Source: Oscillatoriales cyanobacterium (GTDB lineage: Bacteria > Cyanobacteriota > Cyanobacteriia > CACIAM-69d). From it: a stretch of DNA of 64,000 nucleotides. The notes under the pieces are model-generated. The model was not told where the DNA came from. It worked only from the letters and a program-made list of their open reading frames with translations, and did not search any database. Location: contig RDXB01000041.1 of NCBI GenBank assembly GCA_004292515.1, positions 19,008-83,007 of the forward strand, read 5' to 3'. Shown here piece after piece: positions 8,552 through 17,384 of this stretch. Within the stretch, counting starts at the first letter, position 1. Each line of letters starts with the position of its first letter. A program made the position numbers and the translations under genes.

Positions 8552-11536
8552 CTAAGACAGCATTTTTTTTTCAGCCGATTCAAACACCGCCTGATAGACC
8601 GGCAACAACCAAGCAGGCAACCGCGTTGCTGCGTCCTTCACTTGCATCTTGTCTGGCGGGTAATACATCATCGCGCCCAACAAGGCATTCAGACCACCCG
8701 GCTGCTCTAGACCCGCCGCCACTCGTTGGGCCAAGGACACTAAATAATCCCGCTCAGTAGCCTCCAGCGGTTCCCGTTGGAACCCGGACTTCAAGAAGCT
8801 GGTATAGCGCCGCCCCAACTCGCTGTGGAATAGGGTTTCCAGTTGATGCGCCGGAATCGTCAGCCAAAAATCCGCCACCTGTCGCCGCAGTTGCCGCAAC
8901 TCGGCGATCGTTTCCGGTTCTTCGGGGTCGATTTCATACAGGTTCGAGCAACCCAGGAATCGATTCAGAAACACCATATCCTCGGCCAAGTTGGGCTGTA
9001 GCGATGCGGGTGGGGCGATCGGCTGGGGTGGGGTGATCGGGGTTGGCGGCTCGATCGGCTGGGGCGACTCGATCGGCTGGGGTGGGGTAATGGGCTGAGG
9101 CGGGGCAATCGGTCGGGGCGGGGTGATGGCAGCGATCGGGGTCGGTGCGACAGGAGGCGGTGGCAGTGGTGAGCCTGCCGTTAGGGGTTTACGTCCAGCG
9201 GCAATGGTCGAGCAGGACTCCTGTTGGACTAATTGATGCTTGGCAACCTCGTCCCAGGCTTGGTCAACACCGACCCAACCGCATTGAGTGTCATGGAATA
9301 GCATCCAGCCGCCAGGTTTGATCCAGGGGAAGGACTTTTGAAAATCCACCACCACATCTTCGTATTGATGCGATCCGTCAATGAAGATTAAGTCGATCGG
9401 TTTGCCTCCCGTCAGGGCTTGCCACTCGCTGAGAACTGGGCCTGAATAGCCTCGCAGGGGCACGACATAATTGAGCAAGCCATGTCGTTGTACGTTGTCT
9501 TGCCAAATTTGGAAAAAGTCTCGATCGGCAAAGTCCGAATCGTTGCCATCCCAAGTGTCAATGCAGTAAATTTTGCGCTGCGTTCCCACACAAGCGAAGG
9601 CCATGGCCACGGTAGAACGGCCGCGAAAAGAGCCGATTTCGACGATCGTGGCATCCTGGGGCAGCGATCGCACTTTCTCAAAGAGATATTGCTCTTGACC
9701 CGGTACTAACCAGCCCTCAACGGATTCAACCGCAGCGGCAATTTCTGCGTAGGAACTGGGGGCAACTGGGGTGGTCGCTGTTCGCACGGGTGTAGCGATC
9801 GGTGCGATCGGTGCGATCGGTGGTGGCGGCAGGGGGGTAGACGATTGGGCTGGCGCAGCATTGCTCGGTGGCATACTAGCTGCGATCGCCGGAGTGGTAC
9901 CAAAGATGGTCTGGTAATCGGTGAATAACCATTGGGGCAATCGGTTCGCTGCATCACGGACTTGCATCTGTCCTGGCGCGTAGTACAGCATCGATCCAAT
10001 AAACGCCTTCAATCCGTTGGGGTCTTGGAACCCTAGGCGAGCTTGTTGACTCAGTTGATCGCGTTGTTGCTGTTCCTCGGGATTCAGGGGTTCCTGAAGA
10101 AAGCCACTTTGCAAAAATTGGCGATGGGTATGACCGGCTTCGCTGGTGTAGAGGGGCTGTAGGTCTGGGGCAGGGGCGGTCTGCCAAAATTGAGCGAGCT
10201 GTTGTCGCATCTCTCGCAGTTGGACGATCGTGCTGGTATCTGTAGGGTTGAGGCGATAGAGATTGATGCAGCCGATCGCACGCTGAAATAACCAGTTCAT
10301 ATAACTCAGGGACGTGGGGTTACTTAAGGAGTCGGGGGCTTGGTGCGATCGCATGATTGCGTCCCGCAGGGATAAAAGTTCATCGAATTTTACCGCCAAC
10401 CGATCCGTTGATCGCTCGATGTCAAAAACCTGCATGGCCCGCGCCTGCCCAGCCGCTGCCATCTGGCCCCAGCGTTCTCGGTTGGCTGGCAAACTCGCCA
10501 GGGCCTCAGCGAGGGCTGCGCCATCATTCGGGGGGACTCGCAAGCCACTGACCCCCGCTTCAATGGCCTCCGCTGATCCGCCAACCCCAGTGGTGATCAG
10601 GGTAGCCCCAGCAGCCATGGCTTCTACCTGGGTAATGCCAAAGGCTTCGACTTCGATCGAGGGAAACACCAGCACGTTGTGGCGGCGATGAAACTGAATC
10701 AGTTGCTGACGGTTTAATTGACCAACGAAGCGTACCCGATCCGCCAAGCCTACCTGCTGAAGATAGCGCTGCAAATCGGCAAAGTAATCGGGATAGAGGG
10801 GCTTGCCGGCGATCGAACAGTCAAAGGCAATCCCCTGAGCGGCCAACCGAGCCAAGGCTTCCAGCAAGACGTGGGGCCCTTTGGTCGGAATCACCAACCC
10901 GGCATAGCCAATTCGGAGTCTGTCATGGGGCGGTAACGTCGGCTGATAAAACTGGTGAACAAACGCCCCTGGATAGATGGTTTGGCTATGGGCAACTGGG
11001 TAGCCTTCCTTCAGCAAACAGTCCCGCACATAGTCACTGGCTACAGCCAAGTGATACAGCGGGTGTGGTGGCATTTCTTGGGGAGCGTGGCTGGCCACGG
11101 CAAAGCCCAAATGATGCACCACGGGGATTTGAGCCTCTAGTAGTGGCCCCACCACCGTCATTCCCAGAAAGGAAATGTTGCCCAAGAGGCAAACATCCGG
11201 CCGATAGTCAGCGATCGCCGCTCGAATTAAGCGATCGTTGTGAGCCATCACCATTTGGATCTGCTGCCAATCCTCAAAGGCGCGGGTTGAGCCTTCGTAG
11301 GTTCCCCAAAGTTGCAAGCGGCGATCGATATTGGGTTCTGGCTGCGCGATCGGCCCCAAATAATCCGCCTGGGCTGTCAGCACCCGCACATCATGCCCTC
11401 GCCGCACTAGGCAATCAGCAAAGTCCGCGATCGACCGGCCATACCCACCAAGTTCCTGGGGCGGATAGAGGTTGTTGATTGTTAGAATGCGCCAGGGGCG
11501 ATCGCGATGTTGCAGCATGATTCCAGGTAATCTCAC
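8552..11536 (-). CDS. Four-module protein: GT4 glycosyltransferase, domain X, methyltransferase, domain X (994 aa)
   Basis: Residues about 15-395 are a GT4 glycosyltransferase (ILTINNLYPPQELGGYGRS; RIGYAGLVIPTKGPHVLLE; the E-x7-E stretch EAFGITQVEAMAAG). Residues 413-545 are the first domain X (GCINLYRLNP...LREMRQQLAQFW). Residues about 600-780 are a class I SAM methyltransferase (ATIVEIGSFRGRSTVAMAF; IDLIFIDGSHQYEDVVVDF; FHDTQCGWVGVDQAWDE). A Pro-Ile-rich linker with repeated PPQPI units follows (about 790-850), then the second domain X (854-985). The GTG at 11536 is used; an ATG at 11518 is equally possible. The product probably adds and methylates a sugar on a surface glycan. The linkers differ in length and look like flexible spacers. 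Confidence 0.8.
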   Translation of the reverse strand: MRLPGIMLQHRDRPWRILTINNLYPPQELGGYGRSIADFADCLVRRGHDVRVLTAQADYLGPIAQPEPNIDRRLQLWGTYEGSTRAFEDWQQIQMVMAHNDRLIRAAIADYRPDVCLLGNISFLGMTVVGPLLEAQIPVVHHLGFAVASHAPQEMPPHPLYHLAVASDYVRDCLLKEGYPVAHSQTIYPGAFVHQFYQPTLPPHDRLRIGYAGLVIPTKGPHVLLEALARLAAQGIAFDCSIAGKPLYPDYFADLQRYLQQVGLADRVRFVGQLNRQQLIQFHRRHNVLVFPSIEVEAFGITQVEAMAAGATLITTGVGGSAEAIEAGVSGLRVPPNDGAALAEALASLPANRERWGQMAAAGQARAMQVFDIERSTDRLAVKFDELLSLRDAIMRSHQAPDSLSNPTSLSYMNWLFQRAIGCINLYRLNPTDTSTIVQLREMRQQLAQFWQTAPAPDLQPLYTSEAGHTHRQFLQSGFLQEPLNPEEQQQRDQLSQQARLGFQDPNGLKAFIGSMLYYAPGQMQVRDAANRLPQWLFTDYQTIFGTTPAIAASMPPSNAAPAQSSTPLPPPPIAPIAPIATPVRTATTPVAPSSYAEIAAAVESVEGWLVPGQEQYLFEKVRSLPQDATIVEIGSFRGRSTVAMAFACVGTQRKIYCIDTWDGNDSDFADRDFFQIWQDNVQRHGLLNYVVPLRGYSGPVLSEWQALTGGKPIDLIFIDGSHQYEDVVVDFQKSFPWIKPGGWMLFHDTQCGWVGVDQAWDEVAKHQLVQQESCSTIAAGRKPLTAGSPLPPPPVAPTPIAAITPPRPIAPPQPITPPQPIESPQPIEPPTPITPPQPIAPPASLQPNLAEDMVFLNRFLGCSNLYEIDPEEPETIAELRQLRRQVADFWLTIPAHQLETLFHSELGRRYTSFLKSGFQREPLEATERDYLVSLAQRVAAGLEQPGGLNALLGAMMYYPPDKMQVKDAATRLPAWLLPVYQAVFESAEKKMLS

Positions 11537-11699
11537 CCTTCTTTAAGGTGGTTTTATATAGACAACCAACCCCAAGTCCTATCGTCATTGAGTAGGGGTA
11601 GGTTTTATCATCATCGAGCAGAGATTTTTGAGCCTTGACCAAGTCCTAGACTGAGATCTAGACCGAGTTCTAAACCAACGAAAAACGCTGTAACCCTTG

Positions 11700-11760
11700 T
11701 GGCTAGCCCCCAGAGAATGACGACAGGCCCTAGCCCTTTGCTCCCACGATTCTAGGTTTA
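11700..11760. repeat. Partial family A element end
   Basis: GAGAATGACGACAGGCCCTAG followed by CCCTTTGCTCCCACGATTC resembles family A ends and core flank but no full copy is present. Just beyond, TCTAGGTTTA is repeated twice at a 19-bp spacing (about 11752-11785), inside the gap between two cluster genes. Confidence 0.45.
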
Positions 11761-11777
11761 GAGCACAAAGTCTAGGT

Positions 11778-12476
11778 TTACAGCACAAACGCTTGGGAGT
11801 TAGGTGCAGATTGGGATTGTCCATAAGCCGCCGGAGTGAGTTTCCTCAGAAACCCATTCACCAAACAGGTCATGTTGTAGCCATAGAAATCACAATAATC
11901 GCTGTCAATTTCGTAGTCTGTTTGATGTTGCACCCAGAATTCTTGGATGGCTTTCACAACGCCTCCATGACTCAGACCATCTTCAACTAGCAAGTAATCA
12001 CCCGCATCCAGGTAGGGATGGAAGAACTTCATGATGGCTGCTGTACTGGCGTAGCTGTGGTCAGCATCATCAATCACCAACCAAGGGCGCGGGAGCGATC
12101 GCAAGCCAGCATCATGGAATGTTGCTTCCAGTTGTTGAGCATTACCCCCCAGAAAAGTGACGCGCGGGTGCTGAATCCAAGTCACAGGATTGAGATCCAC
12201 GGAGTACACATGACCATCGATACCATAGGTATTTAATAAATCGCCCATCCAAGCAGCACTGCCACCCGAAAAAGACCCAATTTCCAAAATTGTCCTAGGT
12301 TTCAGATTCCATAACAGGAGGTGGTAGAGCGCAAAATCAAATGGGTTTTTAATCAGGGGAACACCACGATAGGTATACATCTGACAGGATAGATTCATAG
12401 CTACCATCAATTGGGTAGGCATGATCGTATTCATCGATAACTCGGTGGTATTCCAAGTTCGTTGATTCATTTTCAT
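11778..12476 (-). CDS. CmcI-like SAM-dependent methyltransferase (232 aa)
   Basis: Stand-alone paralogue of the N-terminal half of the 422-aa protein at 7242-8510, clearly similar along its whole length: MYTYRGVPLIKNPFDFALY, the SAM-binding TILEIGSFSGGSAAWMGD, VYSVDLNPVTW, the metal/catalytic WLVIDDADHSYAST and the terminal VNGFLRKLTPAA. Family members modify sugars or small molecules by O-methylation or, for the cephamycin enzymes, hydroxylation/methylation; the substrate here is unknown. It lacks domain X. It lies between the GT25-CgeB gene (158 bp upstream) and the four-module gene (241 bp downstream), on the same strand. The start MKMNQRTW could also be the M three codons in; SD-like GGAG lies a few bases upstream. 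Confidence 0.75.
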   Translation of the reverse strand: MKMNQRTWNTTELSMNTIMPTQLMVAMNLSCQMYTYRGVPLIKNPFDFALYHLLLWNLKPRTILEIGSFSGGSAAWMGDLLNTYGIDGHVYSVDLNPVTWIQHPRVTFLGGNAQQLEATFHDAGLRSLPRPWLVIDDADHSYASTAAIMKFFHPYLDAGDYLLVEDGLSHGGVVKAIQEFWVQHQTDYEIDSDYCDFYGYNMTCLVNGFLRKLTPAAYGQSQSAPNSQAFVL

Positions 12477-12634
12477 GACGGTTCTCCTAGGATTTGTCGA
12501 AGTTAATGCGCGCGATTAGAATGTAAGCCTCCCTAATCAAGTTAGGAGTTCGTAGGTCAGGTTTCAAATGAGCTACTATCTGATGCTGTCAATCGATTCT
12601 TGTTCAGTCTGGGTCAAGCTTCAAATCAGTCAGC

Positions 12635-14530
12635 TCAGAACTGCACAAAATCCATCACCGGACAGAATGACGAAATAGGCTGACCCCTAAAGACAACAGC
12701 TAATAGGTCTGCCAATCGATGGTGATAGGTATGGTGGCGATAGAGGGTTTCAATCGCCTTACGCATGTAGGGATAACGACGCTCAGGGTATTGTACAAAG
12801 TATTCGATCGCTTCTAGATATTCACGCGGGTTGTCTGCCATCACCAACTCATCGGGCCCCAAGAAATCGCGAATCCGTCGAGCGCGATCGCTCACCACAA
12901 ACCCCCCGCAGGCCGGTGCATTGAACACACGCTCATTGCAGGTAAACCCTTCCACTTCAAAGGCATGATGTAAGTTTAGGGCGATCGTAGAAGAAGAGTA
13001 TAGATAGGGAGCTTGTTGGTTAAACTCCTGGGTGCTCAAAACTGAGTTGTGGGTATTGCTGAAGGGAGATTGAGTCCAGTCAGGGCCAATTAGTAGCTGA
13101 CTAAAACGCTTAAGCGGTTCTGCCCAAAACTGCTTAATGCGAGACCCTTTTTCCGAGAAAGTTCCCACAAAGAGCAAGTCTCGCTCGGCCCGCGCAAAAG
13201 TTGGTGTGTGGCAGGTCAAGTTAACACCCCAGGGAAAGCTCATCACAGGAATTCCTAGCTCCAGCATGTAGGGACGGAGTAGGTAGGCATTCCCTTCGAG
13301 GGACAGCTCAGAAATGGCTAAATCAATGCGGGATGCGTATTGCTTCAGGGCAACTTTTTCGGCATCACACATATTAGCTACATACAGATCAGTGCTGGGT
13401 GCTTCATCAATATAACGACCAAAGATTACTAATTTAGTATTGGGATTTTGGGGCGATCGCAGTAGGGGTTCAATATAGGATAAACGCTCAGGATTGGAGA
13501 CAATTAACAATAAGTTAGGGTAAGTCTGCCGCAGGGATTCGATCGCTTCCTCTTGACCATGTTGCAGGCAGACGAATGGAATTTTCCAGTCCTGGGCCGC
13601 TTGAGCTAGCCCCAATAAACGGACAGTGGCTGCGTAGGGAGTCGCACCGTAATAGCAAATTGCATGGGGCTGCGATCGCCAAGTCCGTAGCTCAGAAATA
13701 TCTTGTAAAGCCTGTTCAAGCCGAGGTAAGTCAGCAATTTGAAACCGGTCTTGTGTGATTGTCTGAATCGATTGTTGGTTAGCTGGTGACGATGGTGATT
13801 GGGCAATCGCCCCATATCCCGTTACAGTTTGGGGTTGTAGGCAGTCATAACTAACGATCGCACTTTGCAGATCAGAATAGCCTTCTAGTTGCCAGGCAAG
13901 GGGAGGCGAAAAACTATAGAAATTGAATGATGGTTGCAAATCAGCAATTAGGAAATCTGGAGCTGCGGAGAAGGTGCTTTTTTCGGAATGCTGGAGGATT
14001 TTTTGAACTTGATGGGCGAGGTATTGCTGAACGGAAACTAGGGATTTTTGATGCACCGAATAGGCATGGAGGGCATAGGTACGGCGCGTTTTTAGTAAAT
14101 TAGCTGTAATCGGTTGGGGTGGCTCAATATGGTTACCACCCATCAGACAAACATCCCAATCTAGGGGCAATTGTCGCCAGTAATGGTCAAAGAATTCTCC
14201 TAGTCGATCATGGAATACCACATCGTCTTCTAGAATCAAAACCCGCTCGGCTGCAGTGGCGATCGCCTGCTCCAAAACTTTTAGATGACTCAGGGTGCAA
14301 GACAGCTCCGCATTATACATAGCATCAAAAGGAAGCTGAATCTGTTTGGCATCAACGGCCGAGAATCGAGTGACTTGCTCAATGCCATGTTTGCTAAATT
14401 CCTGTTGACAATGCTCCCAGCGATCGGGCCGGCGATCGAGGTTAATACAATAGATCTGGTCAAAGTAGTGGTGGAGCATAGCCAAGGGTCTCAGCACAGA
14501 TGGCGCATTAGGAGCAAGGCACGAGAACAA
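12635..14530 (-). CDS. Glycosyltransferase fusion: GT25 domain plus CgeB-like GT domain (631 aa)
   Basis: N-terminal residues about 20-200 are a GT25 (LPS glycosyltransferase) domain: YCINLDRRPDRWEHCQQEF, AELSCTLSHLKVLEQA and the catalytic acidic stretch VLILEDDVVFHD. The C-terminal 330 residues resemble CgeB-type glycosyltransferases (Glyco_trans_1_2): LLFVGTFSEKGSRIKQFW, FEVEGFTCNERVFNAPACGG, FVVSDRARRIRDFLGPDE and the closing HHTYHHRLADLLAVV. A GT-A-fold enzyme fused to a GT-B-fold enzyme suggests two consecutive sugar transfers by one chain. The first 17 residues look weak; an ATG at 14479 (MLHHYFDQIYC) may be the true start. The upstream neighbour ends 82 bp before. The substrate is unknown. 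Confidence 0.8.
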   Translation of the reverse strand: MFSCLAPNAPSVLRPLAMLHHYFDQIYCINLDRRPDRWEHCQQEFSKHGIEQVTRFSAVDAKQIQLPFDAMYNAELSCTLSHLKVLEQAIATAAERVLILEDDVVFHDRLGEFFDHYWRQLPLDWDVCLMGGNHIEPPQPITANLLKTRRTYALHAYSVHQKSLVSVQQYLAHQVQKILQHSEKSTFSAAPDFLIADLQPSFNFYSFSPPLAWQLEGYSDLQSAIVSYDCLQPQTVTGYGAIAQSPSSPANQQSIQTITQDRFQIADLPRLEQALQDISELRTWRSQPHAICYYGATPYAATVRLLGLAQAAQDWKIPFVCLQHGQEEAIESLRQTYPNLLLIVSNPERLSYIEPLLRSPQNPNTKLVIFGRYIDEAPSTDLYVANMCDAEKVALKQYASRIDLAISELSLEGNAYLLRPYMLELGIPVMSFPWGVNLTCHTPTFARAERDLLFVGTFSEKGSRIKQFWAEPLKRFSQLLIGPDWTQSPFSNTHNSVLSTQEFNQQAPYLYSSSTIALNLHHAFEVEGFTCNERVFNAPACGGFVVSDRARRIRDFLGPDELVMADNPREYLEAIEYFVQYPERRYPYMRKAIETLYRHHTYHHRLADLLAVVFRGQPISSFCPVMDFVQF

Positions 14531-14612
14531 GTGATCAATTCAGTCACACAGTTGAGCTATGGAATCGCTCAATGTTGGATTGATTTAAAACATCAGAAGT
14601 TGTTGACGAGGT

Positions 14613-17384
14613 TCAACAATCAACGGCTAGGGACTGAAGCGCCTTCGCTAGATCATCCAAGTGAATCACCAAATCTTCTAGGTCGTTGAATAGATACTCT
14701 GGCTCGGCTTGAGTTACGGTGGTTCCATATTCAGTAACTGACCGAGAAATTAGATACTGATGGATTAGTTGACACTGACTGGCCAAGGCCCAATAGTAGG
14801 GTTGGCTATAGTTTTTGGGAAAGATCTCGAGGACTTTAGTGCCTGGTTGGCAAAAGACCAAATTAGTCAGCCCTGCTCCGTGGGGAGCCACAACTACTGC
14901 AGCCTCCGACAACAGTGCTGCTTGCTCACGCACCGATAGTTCACTGAGGGTGACACCCACAAAGCCAGATTTTTGAAGCCACTCAATTACCTCAGGCTCA
15001 TTCAAAACTCGACGATAATTTGCCTCAGCCCGAGTTAGATAAATCCGTTTCGTAGGTGTAGCCCGTTGAGGCTGAGCAGCATCTAAGAATAAGTCCCGCA
15101 GCAGTTGACAGGTATCCCGATCAAAAATCGGCCAATGGGAAAATAGAGAAGGCACGACTAAACGATCGGCCTTGAGATGAATACCGGTTGTATTGCGAAT
15201 TAATTTATGGGCTGGTAACCCAAGTGCTTGCAGGGTTTCCTGCTGGAATTTAGACTGGGCTGGGTCAATCAAAATGCCATCTAATCCATCCCATTGGGGA
15301 TAGACAGATTTCAGCAGCCCGGCCCGAGCTACAAACTCAAACATCCAGTGGCAATAATTCCCAGAATATCGAATGGGCAGGACGGCTAGAGTTCCGGCAA
15401 AAGGCTGAACAGGCGGTAGGTAGTTGGATGAGGCAACCAGCAGTGAGTTGCCATAGGATAAGTCTTCAATGACCTCACGGTTACTCGAAAACACAGCCGT
15501 TGTTCGAGGATCAGACCACACTTGACCCTGTTCGATGGTTGCCAAACTTTTAGGAGCATAAGACCAAGCGCCACCAATCATATATTGATGATCGCTGGGG
15601 GTGATGCTGATAGCAGGTGACCAATAGACTTGGTGGGCAGCGGCTAAATCTTGATAGGTTGTTCCGGTGGGGTTTTTGTGGCGAAATACCACCTGAGCAT
15701 CGGTGCTATCGGGAACAAATTCGGTGATCAATCGATAGGGAATTGTCCCTACGAAACAGCTAATCGCATCATGTTTGCGATCGAGTTTTTCGAGGGATTC
15801 GCGCAACACATTCAGCAGGGGTTCAAACCCAGGTTGATGATGCAAAACTTTGAGGCTAAGCGTGATTGCCTGCGCATATTGCCCTTGGCCTAATAGACCA
15901 TTCACCACCCCATGACACACCATCCCAGCGCTGGGATGGTGCAAGTTACGTCGCAACAGTTCTAATGCGTAGGGTAAGGCTAGATGGGCTAACCCTTGGT
16001 TGCAAAGTGCCACCAGATCGTAGTCTACGGTCGGCGCATCCCACACAGCTTGTAGAACCACAGTATGGTGTTGAATTGCTTCAGCCCAGTGACCTTGCGA
16101 TCGCAGGATATGACCTAAATTCCAGTGGGCAGGATAACAGCTTGTATCCCGAGCAATCGCCTGCTGATAAGAATGAATGGCAGCGGGAATCTGGCCGGCT
16201 TCCTGATACAGCGCACCCAGCCAATGGCAAGAGTCCCCGGACTGTGGATCGAGGGCGATCGCCTGTCGGTATGCCACCTCGGCTTGGGCAAAATGCCCGC
16301 CCCAAATTTGATAAACATAGCCCAGTTGCTGATAGGCCGCCGCCCAATTGGGTCTCAGGGCGATCGCCTGTTCACAGTAGGCGATCGCTTCACTTGGGCA
16401 ACCTTTAGCCGCAAAAATCTTAGCAAGCTCGAGTGCATTCTCCGGTTCTAAACACTTTGGTGCTTGGGGCGATCGGAACTGGGTCGGTTGCGATTGTGGA
16501 GCTTGTAATTGTGAAACCGATGGAGATAAGATGCCTAGGGATGAAATGTTTTCTGGGATTGGCGGTTGGCTTGCCGATTGACCGTCGCGCAATCGAAAAT
16601 ACTGTGAATCCACATGGATCTTAGGATTCAAGCAATTTTCAAAGGATTGCCAATCGAGTCGTTGACCTGCCACAAAATATTGATAAAGCTGCTCGATCGT
16701 AGTGGACTGTGATCGGTCGAATTCATTCTGAATATAAACATCTTGAACTTGGTTGATCTGTAAGGTAATGCTCTTGCTGACCTCGAAACAAGCTAACTGT
16801 TTCCGCCAAGTTCGACCATGGGTTTCAAAGTAATAAGTCGCCAGCAACCCCTCCAGTAAATTTGGATTCTTGAGGTTGTCCGTCAGGCTCAATACCTGTA
16901 CCACATCGCCTTTGCGGTAAATCGAGGCACTCACCTCCCAGGGGTAAGTCCAATCCGTATTGACTAAGGGCGAGATCGTCCAGTCCCAAATCCAGTAACT
17001 TTCTTGAGCCTGTAGTGGTTGAGTGGGTTGGATATTTTTACCCAATCTCAGGCTAAACGCCAGCAATTGCTCATGATGTGCCAAGGCTTGAACACAGATC
17101 TGGGGATCGAATGGAGACTTGAAAAAGACATCATCACATCCCCACAGAATGTAATCATCACAGGCAGTGACGATCGCCATTAGATCCTGATAAAAATCCT
17201 GTTCGGCAATCCAGTTAACCCTCGGAAAAGCTTGCTGAAGGGTACTGTAGGGTGTGCTTGGCACATCACGATAGAGCACATAAATAGATCGCTCCGGCAA
17301 CCCAGAATAGTGCAATAAGCTTTCGATATAGGCAAAGAGTTGCAGCGGCCGTTCTTTGGAAAAAATAATAGTCGAAATCATCAT
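14613..17384 (-). CDS. Multi-domain glycosyltransferase: GT-A-like N-terminus, TPR repeats, GT61 (DUF563) C-terminus (923 aa)
   Basis: The N-terminal 215 residues (MMISTIIFSKERPLQLFAYI; CDDYILWGCDDVFFKSPFD) read like a GT-A nucleotide-sugar transferase with an acidic CDD motif, though no exact family is recognised. Residues about 310-530 hold several TPR units (AIAYCEQAIALRPNWAAAYQ; AEVAYRQAIALDPQSGDSC; AIHSYQQAIARDTSCYPAH). The C-terminal third is GT61/DUF563: YCHWMFEFVARAGLL and GAGLTNLVFCQPGTKVLEIF. The stop of the upstream gene overlaps this start by four bases, so the two are translationally coupled. TPR-linked transferases are known in protein O-glycosylation, but that is inference here. 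Confidence 0.8.
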   Translation of the reverse strand: MMISTIIFSKERPLQLFAYIESLLHYSGLPERSIYVLYRDVPSTPYSTLQQAFPRVNWIAEQDFYQDLMAIVTACDDYILWGCDDVFFKSPFDPQICVQALAHHEQLLAFSLRLGKNIQPTQPLQAQESYWIWDWTISPLVNTDWTYPWEVSASIYRKGDVVQVLSLTDNLKNPNLLEGLLATYYFETHGRTWRKQLACFEVSKSITLQINQVQDVYIQNEFDRSQSTTIEQLYQYFVAGQRLDWQSFENCLNPKIHVDSQYFRLRDGQSASQPPIPENISSLGILSPSVSQLQAPQSQPTQFRSPQAPKCLEPENALELAKIFAAKGCPSEAIAYCEQAIALRPNWAAAYQQLGYVYQIWGGHFAQAEVAYRQAIALDPQSGDSCHWLGALYQEAGQIPAAIHSYQQAIARDTSCYPAHWNLGHILRSQGHWAEAIQHHTVVLQAVWDAPTVDYDLVALCNQGLAHLALPYALELLRRNLHHPSAGMVCHGVVNGLLGQGQYAQAITLSLKVLHHQPGFEPLLNVLRESLEKLDRKHDAISCFVGTIPYRLITEFVPDSTDAQVVFRHKNPTGTTYQDLAAAHQVYWSPAISITPSDHQYMIGGAWSYAPKSLATIEQGQVWSDPRTTAVFSSNREVIEDLSYGNSLLVASSNYLPPVQPFAGTLAVLPIRYSGNYCHWMFEFVARAGLLKSVYPQWDGLDGILIDPAQSKFQQETLQALGLPAHKLIRNTTGIHLKADRLVVPSLFSHWPIFDRDTCQLLRDLFLDAAQPQRATPTKRIYLTRAEANYRRVLNEPEVIEWLQKSGFVGVTLSELSVREQAALLSEAAVVVAPHGAGLTNLVFCQPGTKVLEIFPKNYSQPYYWALASQCQLIHQYLISRSVTEYGTTVTQAEPEYLFNDLEDLVIHLDDLAKALQSLAVDC

